Shown: positions 12,618 to 24,309 of the stretch, piece after piece | Layout of the letters: the number at the start of each line of letters is the position of its first letter | Numbering within the stretch: the stretch's first letter is position 1 | DNA from: Carex sylvatica | Lineage: Eukaryota > Streptophyta > Magnoliopsida > Poales > Cyperaceae | Direction of reading: 5' to 3' | DNA length: 64,000 bases | NCBI GenBank assembly: GCA_964058845.1 | Contig: CAXKVR010000371.1 | Coordinates: forward strand, 21,374 to 85,373 | Position numbers and translations under genes: made by a program | Notes under the pieces: generated by a model | What the model was told of the DNA's origin: nothing | Database searches by the model: none | The model's input: only the letters and a program-made list of their open reading frames with translations

Positions 12618-13808
12618 ATGGACAACCTACTCTCCAACGGCAAATTTCATCAAACAGTTCCTAAGCAATTCATTCTCCCACCTGAGATGCGCGTGCCTGG
12701 AGAGGTCAATTGCACTGTGAGTTTGCCAGTTATCGACCTGAGAGGTGGGTCCAACTCCCATGTAGAGGACCGTGATCAGATTATTGAAGAAATCCTCCAT
12801 GCTGGCAAAGAGTTTGGTTTCTTTCAGGTGAGTGGATCTACTTGTTTGCTTTCAAGTTATAACTGTTGATTAATTTGTTTGGTAATATGTGTTTTATCTT
12901 AGGTGATAAACCATGGTGTATCAGAGCAATTGATGAGAGATATGATACGGGTGACAGAGGAGTTCTTTAACATGTCGAAGGAGGACAAAGCAGCATATCA
13001 CTCTGAAGACACATCAAAGACGATTAGTCTTTTCTCTAGTCCTTTTCTTGCTAAAAAGGATGGACCAAGGTATTGGCGTGATTGCCTTAGGCTAGCCTGC
13101 TATCCTGTACCAGAAACCATAAATGACTGGCCTGATAAACCAGCAAAACTAAGAGAGGTTCTTGCAAAATTCATAGTTGAGGCAAGAGAGGTATCAATTA
13201 CTCTGCTAAGCCTGATTTCTGAAGGATTGGGTATGAAAGAAGGGTATTTTGAAGGAGACTTAAGTTCAGGTCAGGTTATAATAAATGTGAATTACTACCC
13301 GCCTTGCCCAGCACCCGATCTGACGCTTGGCTTGCACCCACACTGTGACTTATACTTGATAACCCTTCTTCTCCAGGGAGCTGTTAGCGGTCTTGAAATC
13401 ATGCACCAGGGCAAATGGGTCAGGGTAGACCCAATCCAAAATGCATTAGTTATAAATTTTGGGCATCAATTAGAGGTCAGTTTTAATTTGTTTATATATT
13501 TACTGTTACAATTTTCCTTTATTCTGATACACATTATGATTGATTGATTGATTGATCAGATAATTACAAATGGAGTACTGAAAAGCGTCGAGCATCGGGC
13601 AGTTACAAACTCAGGTGCAGCAAGGACATCTGTGGCCATGTTTATAACGCCAGAGAAGGAGAGCTTCATTAGCCCTGCAAAAGAAATTGTTAATGAAGAA
13701 AATCCTCCCCTTTACAAATCTTTTGTTTTCAAGGATTTCTTAAGAACTTATGTTGAACTTTTTGCTAAGAGAGTGGATGTTACGGAGGCTTTCAAGATCA
13801 ATGGTTGA
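12618..13808 (+). CDS. 2-oxoglutarate/Fe(II)-dependent dioxygenase (hyoscyamine 6-dioxygenase-like class), 3 exons
   Basis: The exons are 12618-12827, 12903-13475 and 13560-13808. Both introns are GT-AG and phase 0, and the joined product is 343 residues, normal for the plant DOXC class. Residues about 35-140 form the N-terminal DIOX_N domain (LPVIDLRGG, FGFFQVINHGV). Residues about 190-290 form the catalytic jelly-roll, with YYPPCPAPDL at 201-210. The Fe(II) ligands are present: His217 and Asp219 in HPHCD, and His273 in SVEHR. The 2-oxoglutarate-binding Arg283 and Ser285 are in RTS. Such enzymes hydroxylate or oxidise small molecules such as flavonoids, alkaloids, salicylate or hormones in the cytosol. 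The residue pattern resembles hyoscyamine 6-dioxygenase-like proteins, but the substrate cannot be read from the sequence. Unusual residues are His215 before the HxD motif and His258 in GHQLE, where Asp is common. The gene looks intact. Confidence 0.93.
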
Positions 13809-13839
13809 AATTAAAGTATGTCATAAACATTGTGACAAA

Positions 13840-14240
13840 CGAACTATTCTGGTTCGGTTCAACGGGTTCAAAATTTTGTCATAAATTTGTGATTCAGAAA
13901 TAATTCATTTATAACTCAAGAATAACTCAGAATTATACATTGAGTCCAGATCGGAGATCTCAGTTCCATAACTGAGAAAAAAGAAAATTCACAAATTATT
14001 CACGAATATTTCATAAAATTCAGGAAAAATTTATAAAATTCACAAATTATTCGTGAATAATTCAGTAAAAATTCAGTCAACCGAATAATACGTCAAGCAG
14101 TTCGCTGACACCAAAAAATCAAATTATTCATTAATAATTTGCGAATCTTGTCACTATGGTTATAAATGCCTATAATAAATGTCTACGAATCTTGTGGCGA
14201 ATCTTGTCACTATGCTTATAAATGCCTATAAATAACTGTC
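13840..14240. repeat. AT-rich spacer with a short direct duplication
   Basis: This follows the dioxygenase stop codon. CGAATCTTGTCACTATG followed by TTATAAATGCCTATAA occurs twice (about 14142-14180 and 14198-14232), and CACAAATTATTC recurs nearby in both orientations. No gene was seen. Confidence 0.5.
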
Positions 14241-15558
14241 TGGGGAACCGAGATCTGCAGTCAATTCCCATGAAGAAGTCAGTAAAACGGGTCAATCTCA
14301 AGAAAAGATATGGGGTGCTACACAGAAAGCCAAATGGGAAAGGTGTGGCGCTTCAACCAACGCAACCTCCAAGAATGCACTTCGGAGTAGGTCCGATGTA
14401 TTGGACCTACTTTGGTTCGATGGGTGATCTGGCCATCCAATTGCATCAAGAATCATGCATTTCTATTAAAATCCTTACGAGTTTTTATCAATTTCCGTGC
14501 GCACAGATCTTAATGCCAATCGTACGGTGATAGAGCTAATTGAACCTAAAAGTAGGTCCAATGCCCATCGACCTACTCCTATCTCCCAAGAATGAACAAA
14601 AAACAGCTGAATGAGGAAGATCTTTTGGTGCACCCCCCGAGTTATCTCATTCAACGGCGAACTGAAACCTGTACAAATGACAGTGGTCAGAAACAGGAAA
14701 GGAGGGGGACTACAACGGTTAACCTAGTACGAGCACTAGCGCGACAAATATCTCTCGTTACAAGAGAAAGGCGGCTCAAATACTTAGGTCCATGAAGGAG
14801 TTTTCTCAGTCTAGGCCAAGTGGGGCCTCCATTCCAGGTACGAGCAGGGGGTTTTTTCACCACATGATGCACAGCCTGAAACTGAAGAAATTAATCTGGA
14901 GTCTCCCTTGATGGATTTTACAAAGTCCATGTAGCCTATAAGAGGATTTCAACTTTGGCCCACAGGTGTGGTTTCGATGTATCAGATGTAGAGGAAACAG
15001 TTCAGGAGGAAAATCACTATTTGCACGAGGTATCTGCAACAGTTTCAAATGACACAAAAGATGAAGGTCGTATATTAGAAAATGAGAGGGCCAGCCTGGA
15101 CCCCTTAACAGAGGAGGATACAGAGTCCGAAAGAGAATGATTACCAAGGTTTATAAGCAGGAGTGATATATGGTAGTGGTAGTTTACTAGTTTAAATAAT
15201 GAAGCAAATCAAATTTATGTCTTGGAATACTAGGGGATTGGGGAATCTAAATAAATGTTGTGAAGTACGAAGTGTGATTCGTTTAGCAAGATGTGATATA
15301 GTGTGTATTCAAGAATCTAAGTTAAATGAATTTAATTTAGCTTATGCCTCGAGCTTCTTGTCTTCTTTTTTTGAGAAAAATTGTGTGGTTCTCAATGCAA
15401 TAAATGATTATGGGGGATGTGTTATATGTTGGAGAAAAAATTATACACACCTAACCTCGTGGGCAACAAGGAACACTTGTTCGGTGGTCCTGAGGCAAAA
15501 CAGCTCGAGCATGGTTTTTACAGTCACCAATGTCTATGGTCCGAGTGAGGATGCATTT
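14240..15558 (+). pseudogene. LINE (non-LTR retrotransposon) relic: ORF1 remnant and endonuclease N-terminus
   Basis: From 15199 a 120-codon frame opens with MKQIKFMSWNTRGLGN, continues with CDIVCIQESKL, and reaches VTNVYGPSED. These are the N-terminal motifs of the AP-endonuclease-like (exo/endo/phosphatase) domain of plant L1-type LINEs, including the catalytic Asn of SWNxRGLGN and the Glu of QESK. The frame ends at 15558, where a copia LTR begins, so the rest of the endonuclease and the reverse transcriptase are missing. The preceding 950 bp holds broken frames without recognised motifs and is probably decayed ORF1. A separate LINE 3' fragment lies at 47.8 kb and may or may not be the same family. 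Confidence 0.75.
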
Positions 15559-15718
15559 TGTTAGGTTTTTTAGGGTTTGAGAAAAGGAAGAGAGTAAGAG
15601 ACAAAGAGACAACTCAAAGTGAATTGTATTAGACTTAGTTTCTCTCATGATAAGAGTCTACACATTAAAGATACAAAGTTTAATGAATCCGAATAGCAAT
15701 TTGAGTCAAAACATAACA
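15559..15718 (-). repeat. Copia LTR (160 bp)
   Basis: It starts TGTTAGG and ends CATAACA (TG...CA with short inverted ends). On the minus strand it is preceded by CAAGTTGGAGAT, the usual polypurine tract of Tnt1-like copia elements, so this is the 3' LTR of a minus-strand element. It interrupts the LINE endonuclease frame. The second LTR was not found. Confidence 0.75.
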
Positions 15719-16930
15719 ATCTCCAACTTGAATCAAATTGTATCTAAAACAAACTAAAACATAAAGCAAATGCATAAAACAAATATAACCTAAACAAATA
15801 AACATAAAGATACACTAGCAACATTATAGAAACAAAACTAGCTCAATCTAACTAGAAACAAACTGACACCAAGCTTGAACAAAGCCTTAACTTTGCAATT
15901 GGAAGAGGCTTTGTGAGCATATCAGCCAGATTCGACTCGGTACCAATCTTCTTCACAGCAACTTTGCCTTCCGAAATCACATCTCATACTGAATGTCAAT
16001 GTGCTTCGTCTTCTCATGGTACATGCGGTCCTTGATCAAATGCATCGTGCTTTGGTTATCACAAAACACTGTAATAGGACCCTCGAAAGAAGACATCTCA
16101 CTAACAAGCGCCTTGAGCCAAATAGCCTCCTTAATAGCCTCGGTAATTGTCATGTATTCCGCCTCGGTACTTGAGAGTGCAACGGTTGCTTGAAGTGTAG
16201 ACTTTCAACTAATTGCACAATCTCCAAAAGTAAAAACATAACCCATCAAAGAACGCCTCTTGTCTAAATCACTCGCAAAATCCACATTCACAAAACCCGT
16301 TAGTGTCTTGCGATTACCAAACTCCAAACGAGCATCAATATGTATCATAAGTTTTTGATGTCGCATGAAATTGAACAAAAAACTATCGAATTGTCCTATT
16401 TCTTGTGTGTACCAATTGAAGTATTTTGAAATAAATTGAATGACGAATCAAAGTTTTATCAGGAAGAAAAGAGAAGGAATTCGTGAATTCCATTTTTAAT
16501 CCAATTGAAGTCTTTTCGAAATGTTCATCCGAACAAAATAAATATATTAATTCGATTTTCTTTTCTCTTCGATTGATATGTGAATAAAACACACTATAGA
16601 AAAAGAAAGAAAGAATATATATGATATAGTTATATCATATGAGAATAGTTATATGATATAAAAATTATTATAAATGTTACTTTAATAAATTAGAGTAATC
16701 TATTCTAATTAATAATAAATTAAACTCTTAAATAGCGGAAGATCCACTTTACCGCTTTCCAATGCCTTTTTTGGGACAAGAGAGAAATCTATTTACCACA
16801 CTAACGGCTTGAACAATGTCGGATCGAGTACACACCATAAAGTACATTAGACTCCCGACTAAACTCGAATATGAAATATTTTTTACATATATTTTTTCTC
16901 AACATCACATTTTGGACTTAAAACGGCCAA
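15719..16930 (-). pseudogene. Ty1/copia pol remnant (RT end and RNase H), disrupted
   Basis: On the minus strand, 16890-16735 carries reverse-transcriptase C-terminal motifs (SLMYFMVCTRSDI, HWKAVKWIFRYLR). 16320-15900 carries RNase H motifs (RRSLMGYVFTFGD, VALSSTEAEY, FCDNQSTMHLIKD, KTKHIDIQYE). The Trp after CAIS is a stop (TGA) near 16206, and there are frame breaks. About 370 bp of unrelated sequence (16345-16735) separates the two parts. The 5' two thirds of the element and its right LTR are absent. Confidence 0.8.
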
Positions 16931-16933
16931 AAC

Positions 16934-17660
16934 ACTTAAATTGAACGGTTTGAACGTAATGCGATCCAATCAGATACCATACATAATAACAATTAATTCA
17001 CGTTCACCCCTCTTCCAGGCTCAAGATTTTTGTTGGGTCACGTCGACGTCAGACTTGATCAAGGTTGGGTATATGGGTCCCATTTTATATTCTACCATAT
17101 ATTTTCTTGGACTGGGTTTTATTGGTTTTCTTGACAAGTTAATAGTGACCGTTTCTTTTTTTTGTCAAGCATAAAAAAAAAAAGCTAAGTCGGCCAACAA
17201 TAAATTATTAGTACTTGATTAAGACATGTAGAAATTTGAGCTAGAGCATCTGAGATCTCTTTTCTATTTTTTAAAGCTCACTGAGACTTCATATTTTACT
17301 TCTCTGGGACGTACGTAATTTATAATTTTAAATTATTTTTTTAATAAATTTGCTTTCTAACTATTTTATTGGCTCTCATTCTCATCGCTCTAAATGCTTT
17401 TAGTAATATTTACTCACCTTGTCACTAGAAGAATTAAAAAGTAATTACATGATCCGTGTAGAATTTTAGAAATTAAAATTAATTCAATTTCTATTTATTG
17501 CATAACAGCTCAATATTTTTTTTATCTTTGTAATATAAATGCTCAAGTCGTAATGTAAAGCCTTGCTCGATACAAAACAGTCAATTATATATAGTAGGCA
17601 GCATCTTTTAAAGACATTAATTTGTGTTCACATAGGTGCCTGAAGGCAACACAATGAGTT
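16934..17660 (+). repeat. R1 dispersed repeat, copy 3 (near-identical to copy 1)
   Basis: From TTAAATTGAACGGTTTGAA onward this follows 5155-5710 with only scattered substitutions, then diverges. It retains TGGTAGGCAGCATCTTTTAA-like and GTTCACATAGGTGCCTGA-like end motifs (17595-17645), which the copy at 5.1 kb has lost to the truncated MITE. Confidence 0.85.
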
Positions 17661-17799
17661 CAGTTAGATCTACTTGTTCAGCTTTTTGTAAACACCAAAA
17701 TTATAAATATGGGACTCATTAAATATTACTATATTTGGAATGTTTCGTGTACCTGGACTGTAGGTCAGTGTCTGTAGGGAAAATTCACTAATACAAAAA

Positions 17800-18850
17800 G
17801 GTTAATAGTCCAGTTAGATCACAATCATATTTTTTTCAAATAATAATTAATTTTGAAAAAAAGTTGCTATCTTTCACCCTCTCATTCTATAGTATTTTTT
17901 ATTAAAAAAATTAAAAAAAATTGAAAAATGTTTCCATTTTTAACATATAAAGTCCTAGCCAATTAAATTGACATATATTTGTAAGTTTGATTTTTTTCAT
18001 CAATAATTTTTTTTTACCTGCTTAATTTTTTTTTTGTTGATATAAAATTCACCTTGCAATTGTCAAAAAAAAAAAAATTGTAAATGTGTGCAGACTTTAA
18101 ATGAGGATATGAAAATATAATATATCATTAATTTTTGGATAGATGACAAGTCAATTTTGGAAATATAATATATCGTTAATTTTAGAAAATATAATATATC
18201 ATTAATTTTGGAAATATAATATATCGATAATTTTAGGAAATATAATATGTTATTAATTTTTTAAAATTTTGGTCTTGGACTCTTGGCCCATTTTATGTAA
18301 TTATTTCTGTAATATGACAAAATTAATTTTGAAAAGAAGTTGCTATTTTTCACCCTCTCATGTTTTTTTGTAGTATTTTTTTTATCAAAAATTTATCAAA
18401 GAGAATATAGAATTGAAAAAAGTTTCTATTTTTAGATATAAAGTCCTATATAAGTAGAGGGAATGATCAAGTTGTCTTGTATTGTGATACACAAAATAAA
18501 TTTGTGAAAAAAGATGATTCTCATTACTGTCAAGAAAACTACCATTAGATTTTACAGGGAGCTCTTTAATAATTTTTATTGTTTTAACTTTTAGTCGGAA
18601 TTTTTTGTCTTCTCCATTTTAAAACTTGTTATTTCTAATTAAATTGGCATGTATTTATAATTTATAATACACATTAAATTTGTGAAGAAAGGTGATTCTC
18701 ACTAAAAACCATTTGATTTCATGAGTGAGTTATTCAATAATTTTTATTGTTTTAATTTATAGTTCGAATTTTTTTGTCTCCTCCATTTAAAACTTGTTAT
18801 TTCTAATTAAATTGACATGTATTTGTAAGTTTGATTTTTTTTTTCATCAT
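17800..18850. repeat. Nested local duplications, AT-rich
   Basis: Three layers are visible: a repeated block (TTTCACCCTCTCAT, then TAAAGTCCTA) at about 17873 and 18349; a repeated block (GTGATTCTCA, then TTTTTATTGTTTTAA, then ACTTGTTATTTCTAATTAAA) at about 18515 and 18693; and five imperfect tandem copies of AAATATAATATATC(A/G)TTAAT between 18110 and 18260. No gene was seen. Confidence 0.65.
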
Positions 18851-19169
18851 TTCTAAGCATATCGTTATTACCGACAAGAGTATGTGCAAAGATACCGTTG
18901 GATAAAATATTTCTAGCATCGCAAATTGCAATAGACTTTTGTAGAGCGTCTAGTTATATGTACTGGTAAATGTGGGTCAGCTTAGATTTACTGCTCTGTT
19001 CTTGTAGGCAATTTGAGCATGTACCAGCTTTATTTTATTTGTATGCATGCTGCTACAAGTACTGCAACTCTTTTGTAATGTTTCACATTTTATATGCCTA
19101 CGGACTTCTTACCTAAAAAAAAAATACATAAAAGAAAAGAAAAAATATATATATATATATATATATATA

Positions 19170-19450
19170 TACATTCTCATCACTCTTTGGGTCCAACGTT
19201 TTGGGGGTTTGGGTCCTCTAGAAGTAACTAAATTTTTAGTTTGGATTTGAATCGTCCGATCAGTATCTGCGCAAATATTAAAGAGGATAGGTTAATTTGG
19301 TGAATTTTCAACTTGAATTGAATTGGTCTAGAACAGTCCGGATTCGAACTCTAAATTTAATATAGTTATTTGGAATCCGTTCCTCAGGATTGGGATTTTT
19401 CTGAGTGACGTCAAAATTGGTGGTCCCATTACAGCCACTGGTTAACAACT
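19170..19450 (+). repeat. R1 dispersed repeat, copy 4 (5' part)
   Basis: It contains CATTCTCATCACTCTTTGGG, GGGTCCTCTAGAAGTAACT, ATCAGTATCTGCGCAAATAT and GGATTGGGATTTTTCTGAGT. It follows a (TA)n tract at 19147-19170. It ends near 19420 and is followed by the block shared with 44310-44560. Confidence 0.7.
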
Positions 19451-19464
19451 CGTTACATACAATA

Positions 19465-19740
19465 TTGCAGCAAATGAGTAAGGAAATCAGAGTCTTATCT
19501 ATTTTTCCATTTGAAGAGAATCTTTTGCTTTACAATTATTTTGGAAGTATATGCCTGCGTGTTGTCCCCATTTTCTCTCTAGTTTCTCTCTAGATAATGA
19601 TAGCACCTTGGAAGCCGCTTTCATCTCTATCATACAAGACAAAAAGAAAAAGAAAAAGAAAAAAGAAGCTCGATACTCCACTTGTACTAGACAAATTCTT
19701 CCACCGAGAGTGAGAGACGGATTGAAATTTTTACAGCCAG
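19465..19740 (+). repeat. Block shared with 44310-44560
   Basis: Shared landmarks are AGTAAGGAAAT, AATCTTT(T/C)GCTTTA, TTGTCCCCA, a GAAGNCGCTTTCATCTCTAT block, CATACAAG and GACAAATTCTTCCACCGAGA. In both places it lies between an R1 copy and an F-box/PP2 gene or fragment. No coding function was recognised. Confidence 0.7.
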
Positions 19741-20138
19741 TTAATACCGGTCAAGATGAGCTCTTCTATTGACTTGACTCGGCTACTAGAAATTACGGAG
19801 GTTAATTTAATTAGCTTCTAGAATATGATGTGGAGCTGATGCGTGTTAGATTTTTCTCTTCTATTGACTTGACTCGGCAAACTTTTCAGCATCTACATTC
19901 TTATTTCACCGGTTGTATTCTACCAAGAGAGATCTACATTCTTCTATGCACGGAGATCTTTTCAAATATCGTATTATGAACAACTGTAACCAAGCTCGCT
20001 TCAGCTATATATGACAATCAAAACAAACCGGTTAATACTGGTCAAGATGGGCTCGCTTCACCTATGACAATCAACAGGGCTAGTCCTGAAGATTTTGAGA
20101 TCCGAGATGGAAGAAAATTTTGGATCCTTTATATATAC

Positions 20139-20859
20139 TAGTATTGTAAAAAACGGTCTTAACGGCCAATTATATGCCTGTTTAATAGTTAACGGCGGTC
20201 AAACCATTATGAATACACTTATCGGAGGTCTATTAGTGAATTTTTCCGATTAATAGGCTGATTATTCTCGATTATTCTCAATTATTCCGTTTATTTCCAT
20301 TTATTTTTGTTTATTTTAGTGATTATTTATTTTTTACATTGTTTTTTTTTCTGTGACTGTGTGATAATAAGTTTTATAAATCATGTATTACAGTTTTATT
20401 TGTACTTGGCTATACATTCAATTTTTGTATATATATTTTTTCTTCTTACTTATTTTGAATTAGTTGATTAATTCCTCTATTATTTATATACCATATATTT
20501 TTCTTACTTAATGATGTAATTTTTTTAATTAGTACAGCGTGTTCATATATTAAATTAAGTTGTTATTACAAACTAAATTTAGTGATTTTATGTTAGAATG
20601 TTTCATGTCTTTCAAATAAGATATTATTAGTATTTGAAAACGCTTAATTCTCAAATTTATTTTTTCATTAAATAAATGTGTTACTTACACGTAAATTAAG
20701 TGCTTGTGTATTGTTAAGCATAGTGTCATGTTATAATAACAGAACTATGTTAAATTAAGTTAAATTGTCCGCATAATTATGATTAATCGTCCACATATCG
20801 ATTAATCGCTTGACGGTATTCCGTCATTCGACAAGCGCATACCGCTATTTACAATATTG
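20139..20859. mobile_element. hAT-like non-autonomous element, 721 bp
   Basis: The inverted ends are TAGTATTGTAAA at the left and TTTACAATATTG at the right. A perfect 8-bp duplication, ATATATAC, flanks them (20131-20138 and 20860-20867), which is the hAT signature. The subterminal regions are rich in CGGT/ACCG and ATTAATCG-like motifs. There is no transposase. Confidence 0.8.
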
Positions 20860-21412
20860 ATATATACAATTTTTTTTATTGATATGCCGATAGATCATAC
20901 ATATTTATAGAAAAATTTGAACCCTTTATATATTCAGAGTTTGAGCTATAATATTTTATTTATTTAATATATACAGATTAATTTATTTTTAATATATTCA
21001 AAATATTTTTTTTTGGGGCCCCCTTCCAAATAAAATTTTAATGTACCCAAGAAAAGATGAAGTTTCAGTTGGCTATATCCCACTTTCTTAATGCTTTTAA
21101 AAGTTTTTTTCGATTTGTTTTGGTATACTTCAAATGACAACATTTCAGAACTAAAAAAAACATAGATTTTGTCAACTTTTGATATCTTGTAAAATATTAT
21201 TTGTAGTTGTCTGCATTTTACAGCCTATTAAATGCTGACAATAACAGTATTTCCAACTTTATTACAAAACTAATTAGGGTGGAAACAAGTTATACTACGA
21301 TAAATGCAAAACAGTAGCGCTGAGAACATTCAAATTACTAGTGTCGATAATGCAGAAAGCATACTGTCCGTAGCTAGAAATGAAATGCAGCATTCGCTCA
21401 TTTATCAATGAA

Positions 21413-22779
21413 CTATATCTTTGGACGAAACTCAATGCCATTAAAGATTAGCCCTGTCTTTGCCCACAGTTCTTTTGTTTCTTCCACTTTTACTCTAACT
21501 TCATCATCCTCCTCACCATCATTGTAGAATTCCCCAATCTCTACTTCACTCCATTGGTCATCTCGTACTTGAGGATATCTGATCTGATTATTTGGGTTTT
21601 GCCTTGACATACCATTTCTGGCTTCTAGGCAAATCCTGTGATGAGACTCTTTCTCATGAAAGACAATAATTGCTTCCAATGGAAGATCAAGGCCGCTCGA
21701 GTCATCTTCTAACTTGAAGATGAAGTAGACACAATATCTCGTTTTCGGGGTGAGATTTTTGCATCTGAAACTTGCACCGATTTGAAACCACCAAACTAAT
21801 ACCAGATGTTGCACTTCTGAGAACCTAATAACAAATGGAGAGAACGGTGAAATTTTGAATTTCATTCTTCGTAGGCATATATATGCCGAGCTAAGTAAAA
21901 CCTTTACGTTTATTTGTGCTTTGTAATTAAGTAAAGTTTATGTTCTTGAATTAAATTATTGAATTATATATGATTATCACAGCTGATAGTTTGTACATAT
22001 TAGACCACTTTGTGTAATTAACTTCGGAAATAGTAGAGCGCGTCTATGATGGCTACCACTGGACTTTTCGAGAGATCATTAAAATTTTACACTAACTAAT
22101 TTGAATATTTGATATGAATCATGCATTAAAATATATAAATCTGAAGTAATATATTGTTGAATAACACACAAACACACACACAGAGACACTAACTTCCACA
22201 GTTTAAATAGAAGGAAAAAGAAAACAAAGACAACAAGATAACTTTACTTACCTGGATTCATGGTTTGGCACCTGTTCCCAATATCGCGGATCATGAACCC
22301 ATACAATCCATACTGCTCTTGTAGCTGACATCATGTAGATCTTGGCACCACTTGATCTATCCATCTTAAGGCACTGAAGTAATGTTATGATGATACATCA
22401 AATGAAAACTGAAGTTACTAAATAATATATAGAAGAAATCAAGATAACTAAATAACAATCTCACATCTGAAACAAAAGTTACTTTAAATTAGTGAAAAGG
22501 TACCATTTTGCCATCATCAACAATGATACCACAATTGCATAGATGATAGTAGAGGTCCTTCTTGGAAGCCAAGACAGGCTGATCAACAGTCGTGGAAAGG
22601 ATGTGACCGAGATCAGTGGGCAAAAAGTGCTCCCACACAGCATCTGCATCTGCAGCTGACTTAAAGAAGGTACAAACACTAGAGCACCGGCACGCGTCTC
22701 CTGGAGAGGTTAGTGAGATGACACGAGACAGACAATCCTGTGGCAGCCTTGAGATCTCACAGCTGTTTTTTGCTCCCAT
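21413..22779 (-). CDS. F-box/PP2 (phloem protein 2 B-type) gene 1, 3 exons
   Basis: The exons on the minus strand are 22779-22504, 22373-22252 and 21824-21413. Joined they encode 269 residues, close to Arabidopsis PP2-B10 (about 270). Residues about 7-50 form an F-box (RLPQDCLSRVISLTSPGDAC), expected to bind Skp1/ASK in an SCF ubiquitin ligase. Residues about 92-269 form the PP2 lectin-like domain (MDRSSGAKIYMMSAT, DPRYWEQVP, RICLEARNG, FNGIEFRPKI), expected to bind N-glycans. Intron 1 starts GTACCT and ends TTCAG; intron 2 starts GTAAGT and ends TTAG. A TATA-like TTTATAAATATT lies about 75 bp upstream. No internal stop was seen. The F-box/PP2 architecture is certain; the target is unknown. 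Confidence 0.92.
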
Positions 22780-22848
22780 TGTGCTAAGAACACTTGGACT
22801 TGTGTTTTCACCTTATGTGGCTTATTTATTTGCGATTTGAAGCAATGA

Positions 22849-22860
22849 ATATTTATAAAT
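22849..22860 (-). promoter_or_regulatory. TATA-like element of F-box/PP2 gene 1
   Basis: On the minus strand it reads ATTTATAAATAT, about 70-80 bp before the start codon at 22779. The same promoter wording (TTATTTGC, then TTTATAAATT) recurs at about 25805-25850 in front of the broken copy. Confidence 0.5.
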
Positions 22861-22989
22861 TAAAAACGTATACTGTATCAGGCTAATTTCTTTATAGAAG
22901 CACAATTAGAGTGTGTCTAGAAGTACACACACACACACAATGACATACTGGTGATATTAGTTTAAGTTTAGCGCAACTTGATCACTCTG

Positions 22990-23690
22990 TTGAGGAATCA
23001 TAAAGGCTAAACAATTATGCCTTATCTAGAGATCAAACAATTACATCTCATCTAGGTGTCAAATACTTATACTTTGGAGAAGAAGAAACAATTATCACCT
23101 TAACCTAAGACCATTCTATGTTAAAGAGACTCAAAACATAAACTAAAGTGCGGAATACAATACCTAATTCCATATTGTTTGTCATGAAATCCCAAATTCG
23201 ATGTAAGAGCGACAACTGTCTCCGTGAGCGCGAGACAAGACTCTAGAACTCTAGCTATTCTTTTCTCACCCTTTTGATTGGATTATAGATTAGGTCTTCC
23301 AAAGCAACAAGATCGCCCGTGAGAAATCATCTCCAATTTTCTTATGGATCTCTCATCTCAATTTTTTAATGGTTGAAGAGAAAGAGAAGGCTTTCAAAAT
23401 TATGTATAGAATAACATCTTTTAGAATTCTGAGATGAGTTAGTTATCTTGTGCCTTGGGGATCCATCTATATATAGGTTTACACATCTTACAGCACGAGT
23501 GCGGGTGCACTGAGCCGCACAGGGTGAACGTGTCTTATAACCACCTTAAATTTTAGTTTCGAAAATATCCTGCATCCTGAGTGCGTCCGCACTCAGAGTC
23601 AGTGCAGGTCATCCATCCGTACTGGACTAAAAACTGAACTCCAAAAATTGTCTAAGTATTCAGTGCTGGTTAGTCCACCCGCACTGGCCT
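22990..23690. mobile_element. Probable LTR-like insertion between PP2 copies
   Basis: This has base composition unlike its neighbours and no counterpart at the other PP2 genes. It has a TATA-like CTATATATAGG at about 23466, followed by a GC-richer segment with repeated GTGCGG/CCGCAC motifs (23500-23680). It resembles an LTR with a promoter, but no ends or target duplication were recognised. Confidence 0.35.
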
Positions 23691-24309
23691 TGGACTTCAT
23701 TACAAAACTAAATAGGGTGGAAACAAGTTATATATTATGATAAATGTAAGACAATAGAGCTGAGAACATTAAAATTACAAAGGTCGGTAGTGCAGAAATC
23801 ATATTGGCCGTAGCTAGCAATGAAATGCAGCATTCACTCATTTATAAAATGACACTATATCTTACGACGAAACTCGATGCCATTAAAAATTAGCCCTCTC
23901 TTTGCCCAACTTCATCATCCTCCTCACCATCATTGTAGAATTCCCTGATCTCTACTTCACCCATTTGTCATCTCTTACTTGAGGATATCTGATCTGATTA
24001 TTTGGGTTTTGCCTAGACATACCATTTCTGGCTTCTAGGCAAATCCTGTGGTGAGACTTTATCATTATTCATCTTCGAAGATTTGATGAAGTCTAGCTAA
24101 TTAATTGTTGGCTGTATTTTTTTAATATCGTTCCAAATTTAAAACCATTTACATTTTACAGTAATTCTAGTACCATATGGGTGTGTTTGTAGTCTCCCTT
24201 TTTGAATACCAGCATATCATGAAACAACTGAAAACACCAAAAATGTAGTTTGTGGCGTTAATTGTCCTGAAACCTCACGTTGGAATTGGTATGGCTATAT
24301 ACACTTATC

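Noticed and set aside
21300..22900. Plus-strand frames opposite F-box/PP2 genes (for example 22616-22840)
   Set aside because: They are antisense shadows of verified minus-strand exons.
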